DNA from: Haloglomus litoreum
GTDB taxonomy: Archaea; Halobacteriota; Halobacteria; Halobacteriales; Haloarculaceae
Direction: 5' to 3'
Assembly (NCBI RefSeq): GCF_029338515.1
Contig: NZ_CP119988.1
Location: forward strand, 3,782,001-3,846,000
Length of the DNA: 64,000 nucleotides
Under the pieces are notes generated by a model. The model was not told the DNA's origin and did no database searches. It saw nothing but the letters and a program-made list of their open reading frames with translations. This document shows positions 62,589 to 64,000 of this stretch, one piece after another. Numbering within the stretch: position 1 is the stretch's first letter; each line of letters starts with the position of its first letter. Made by a program: the position numbers and the translations under genes.

Positions 62589-63266
62589 ATGCCCGCCGAT
62601 CCGGTAGAGACAGTCCTGTTCGACCTCGACGACACCCTCTGCGAGTACCGGCGCTCGCCGGGCGACCTCATCGAGATCGCGTGCGAGGCGGTCGGGGTGG
62701 AGCCGTTCTTCGGGCAGGCCGAGTACGAGGCGCGCTACGGCGAGTTCACCGACGAGAGCGACGACGTGCGAGACCTCCGCGAGCGGTGCTTCGCCGCCAT
62801 CGCCGCGGACCGCGGGCGCGACCCCGACCTCGGCCGCGACATCGCCCGCGCGTTCGCCGCCGAGCGCGACCACACGAACGTCCGGCCGCTCCCGGGCGCC
62901 CGCGAGGCCGTCGAGACCCTCGCCGAGCGCCACCGCGTCGGCGTCGTCACGAACGGCGCGCCCGGGATGCAGCGACGGAAGCTCTCGGCGCTCCCGTTCG
63001 CCGACCGCTTCGAGACGGTCGTCCACGCGGGCTACGACGCCCCCGCCAAACCCGCCCCCGACCCGTTCCACGAGGCGCTAGCGGCCCTCGATGGCCGCCC
63101 CGAGCGCGCGGTCCACGTCGGTAACTCCCTCTCGAGCGACGTGGCCGGCGCGCACAACGCGGGCTGCCGGTCGGTGTGGCTCCGCCAGCCGGGCGGCCCC
63201 GGCGACCACCGGCCCCACTTCACCGTCGACGGGATGGCCGAGCTGGCGGCCCCGCCATGGGAGTGA
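62589..63266 (+). CDS. HAD-superfamily hydrolase, copy 1
   Basis: 225 residues. Motif I LFDLDDTLCEY (nucleophile Asp and acid/base Asp), motif II VVTNGAP (Thr), motif III Lys in PAKPAPDPF, and motif IV GNSLSSDVAGA. The helical cap (about 25-95) places it in subclass I, as for phosphoglycolate phosphatase-like enzymes. It hydrolyses a small phosphate ester; the substrate is unknown. ATG 62589 has a good TATA box. A paralogue follows 74 bp downstream. Confidence 0.9.
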   Translation: MPADPVETVLFDLDDTLCEYRRSPGDLIEIACEAVGVEPFFGQAEYEARYGEFTDESDDVRDLRERCFAAIAADRGRDPDLGRDIARAFAAERDHTNVRPLPGAREAVETLAERHRVGVVTNGAPGMQRRKLSALPFADRFETVVHAGYDAPAKPAPDPFHEALAALDGRPERAVHVGNSLSSDVAGAHNAGCRSVWLRQPGGPGDHRPHFTVDGMAELAAPPWE

Positions 63267-63308
63267 GCGCGGACCCTCGGAGAAGCGGTCCCCCACCGCG
63301 CCGAGTCG

Positions 63309-63316
63309 TTTAATCC
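63309..63316 (+). promoter_or_regulatory. TATA box of the second HAD gene
   Basis: TTTAATCC is 25-32 nt before ATG 63341, giving the second HAD gene its own promoter. Confidence 0.6.
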
Positions 63317-63340
63317 GGGGCAGGCCGAACCCGCCTCCGG

Positions 63341-64000
63341 ATGACGGCAGTGGAGGCGGTCACGCTGGACATCGACCGGACGCTGTGCGAGTACCGGCGC
63401 TCGACCGCGGAGCTGCTGGCCGAGGCGTTCGCCGAGGTCGGCGTCGACCCGTTCTTCACCGCCGACGAGTACCGCGACCGGATGTTCCGTTACGTGCCCC
63501 GGACGGAGACGAAGGCCGAGCTGCGGGAGGCGTGTTTCGCGGACCTCGCGGAGGAGCGGGGCCACGACCGCGCTGTTGGCCGCCGGGTCGCGGCGGCCCA
63601 CACGAACCGGCGCGACCACCGCGCGGTCGACCCAGTGCCGGGCGCCCGCGAGGCCGTCACGGCGCTCGCCGAGCGCTACCCGCTCGCCGTCGTGACGAAC
63701 GGCGCGCCCGAGATCCAGGCACCCAAACTCGACGCGCTCGGGCTCACCGACCGCTTCGAGACGGTGGTCCACGCCGGGTACGACACGCTCGCGAAGCCGG
63801 ATCCCGCGCCGTTCCTCGACGCGCTGGACGCCCTCGGGAGCGCGGCGCCCGCGACGGTCCACGTCGGCGACGGGCGCGACGACGTGCTGGGGGCCGACGC
63901 GGCCGGGATGCGGGCGGCGTGGCTCCGACACCCGGACGAGCGGGACGCGACCGGCCGACCGGGGACCCGGCCGCACTTCGAACTGGGGTCGATGCGGGAG
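63341..64000 (+). CDS. HAD-superfamily hydrolase, copy 2 (cut by window edge)
   Basis: 220 codons visible, no stop reached before 64000. Motif I reads TLDIDRTLCEY, motif II VVTNGAP, motif III Lys in LAKPDPAPF and motif IV GDGRDDVLGADAAG. It resembles the preceding gene over its full length (shared CEYRRS, EVGVDPFF, PGAREAVTALAER, DRFETVVHAGYD), so the pair arose by tandem duplication. Motif I keeps both catalytic Asp residues. Only the final residues should be missing, judging from copy 1. Confidence 0.9.
   Translation, partial: MTAVEAVTLDIDRTLCEYRRSTAELLAEAFAEVGVDPFFTADEYRDRMFRYVPRTETKAELREACFADLAEERGHDRAVGRRVAAAHTNRRDHRAVDPVPGAREAVTALAERYPLAVVTNGAPEIQAPKLDALGLTDRFETVVHAGYDTLAKPDPAPFLDALDALGSAAPATVHVGDGRDDVLGADAAGMRAAWLRHPDERDATGRPGTRPHFELGSMRE

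Overview
The window looks like a chromosomal segment of a haloarchaeon (class Halobacteria). The evidence is very high GC, acidic proteomes with dense Asp/Glu, archaeal TATA-type promoters 25-35 nt upstream of starts with little leader sequence, an archaeal SUI1/eIF1, PGF-CTERM surface proteins, Tat-dependent secretion, halocyanin, and a ba3-type oxidase. I cannot assign a genus. No prophage, CRISPR array or intact insertion sequence is visible; most genes are ordinary chromosomal ones in short operons.

Layout. 1-5.7 kb: end of a PGF-CTERM protein, carB, a small haloarchaeal protein and a second PGF-CTERM protein. 5.9-10 kb: a very large eight-PAS histidine kinase. 10-11.5 kb: SUI1 and a geranylgeranyl-reductase-family flavoprotein. 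11.9-14.8 kb: a copper-efflux operon (CopZ-like chaperone, Met-rich SHOCT membrane protein, CopB-type ATPase). 15-20.3 kb: a BNR-propeller protein, then a two-gene operon of a double KaiC-domain ATPase and a histidine kinase whose first sensor domain is a LOV domain with every expected photochemical residue. 20.3-23.4 kb: uvrA, convergent with that kinase. 23.4-24.1 kb: a gene-free block holding two inverted copies of a repeat unit and a row of short hairpins. 24.1-33.8 kb: housekeeping and surface genes (MaoC-like, LURP-like, SDR, AIM24-like, ROK kinase, two tandem LVIVD-repeat Tat/PGF-CTERM proteins, FAU-1 ribonuclease). 33.9-44.9 kb: PrsW-like protease, lipoproteins, MfnA-type decarboxylase, FilR1-like regulator, aldo/keto reductase, hexapeptide acyltransferase, arylsulfotransferase-like protein, TrkA-type K+ module plus Lrp/AsnC ligand domain. 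45.2-52.2 kb: a respiratory and copper block with ba3 oxidase subunits I and II, a halocyanin carrying an extra oxidase-subunit-like membrane tail, a divergent small CbaE-like protein, a SafE/DsbD-type membrane protein and a CcoI-like copper ATPase. 52.2-64 kb: small membrane proteins, SpsF-like nucleotidyltransferase, NfeD, NAD synthetase, tRNA-Gly(CCC), DICT-domain protein, cupin, Nmad3-like protein, SecD/SecF, and two tandem HAD hydrolases, the last cut by the window edge.

How the parts fit. Two separate copper systems are present. CopZ/SHOCT/CopB looks like detoxification. The SafE-like protein and CcoI-like ATPase sit next to the oxidase and probably supply copper to its CuA/CuB sites and perhaps to the halocyanin. 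The two large kinases share an N-terminal degenerate receiver-like module and a near-identical C-terminal kinase core, so they are probably paralogues that differ in sensory input. The most promising system-level observation is the LOV kinase plus double-KaiC operon; the halocyanin fusion, the Met-rich copper protein and the inverted repeat/hairpin block are the next most useful leads.
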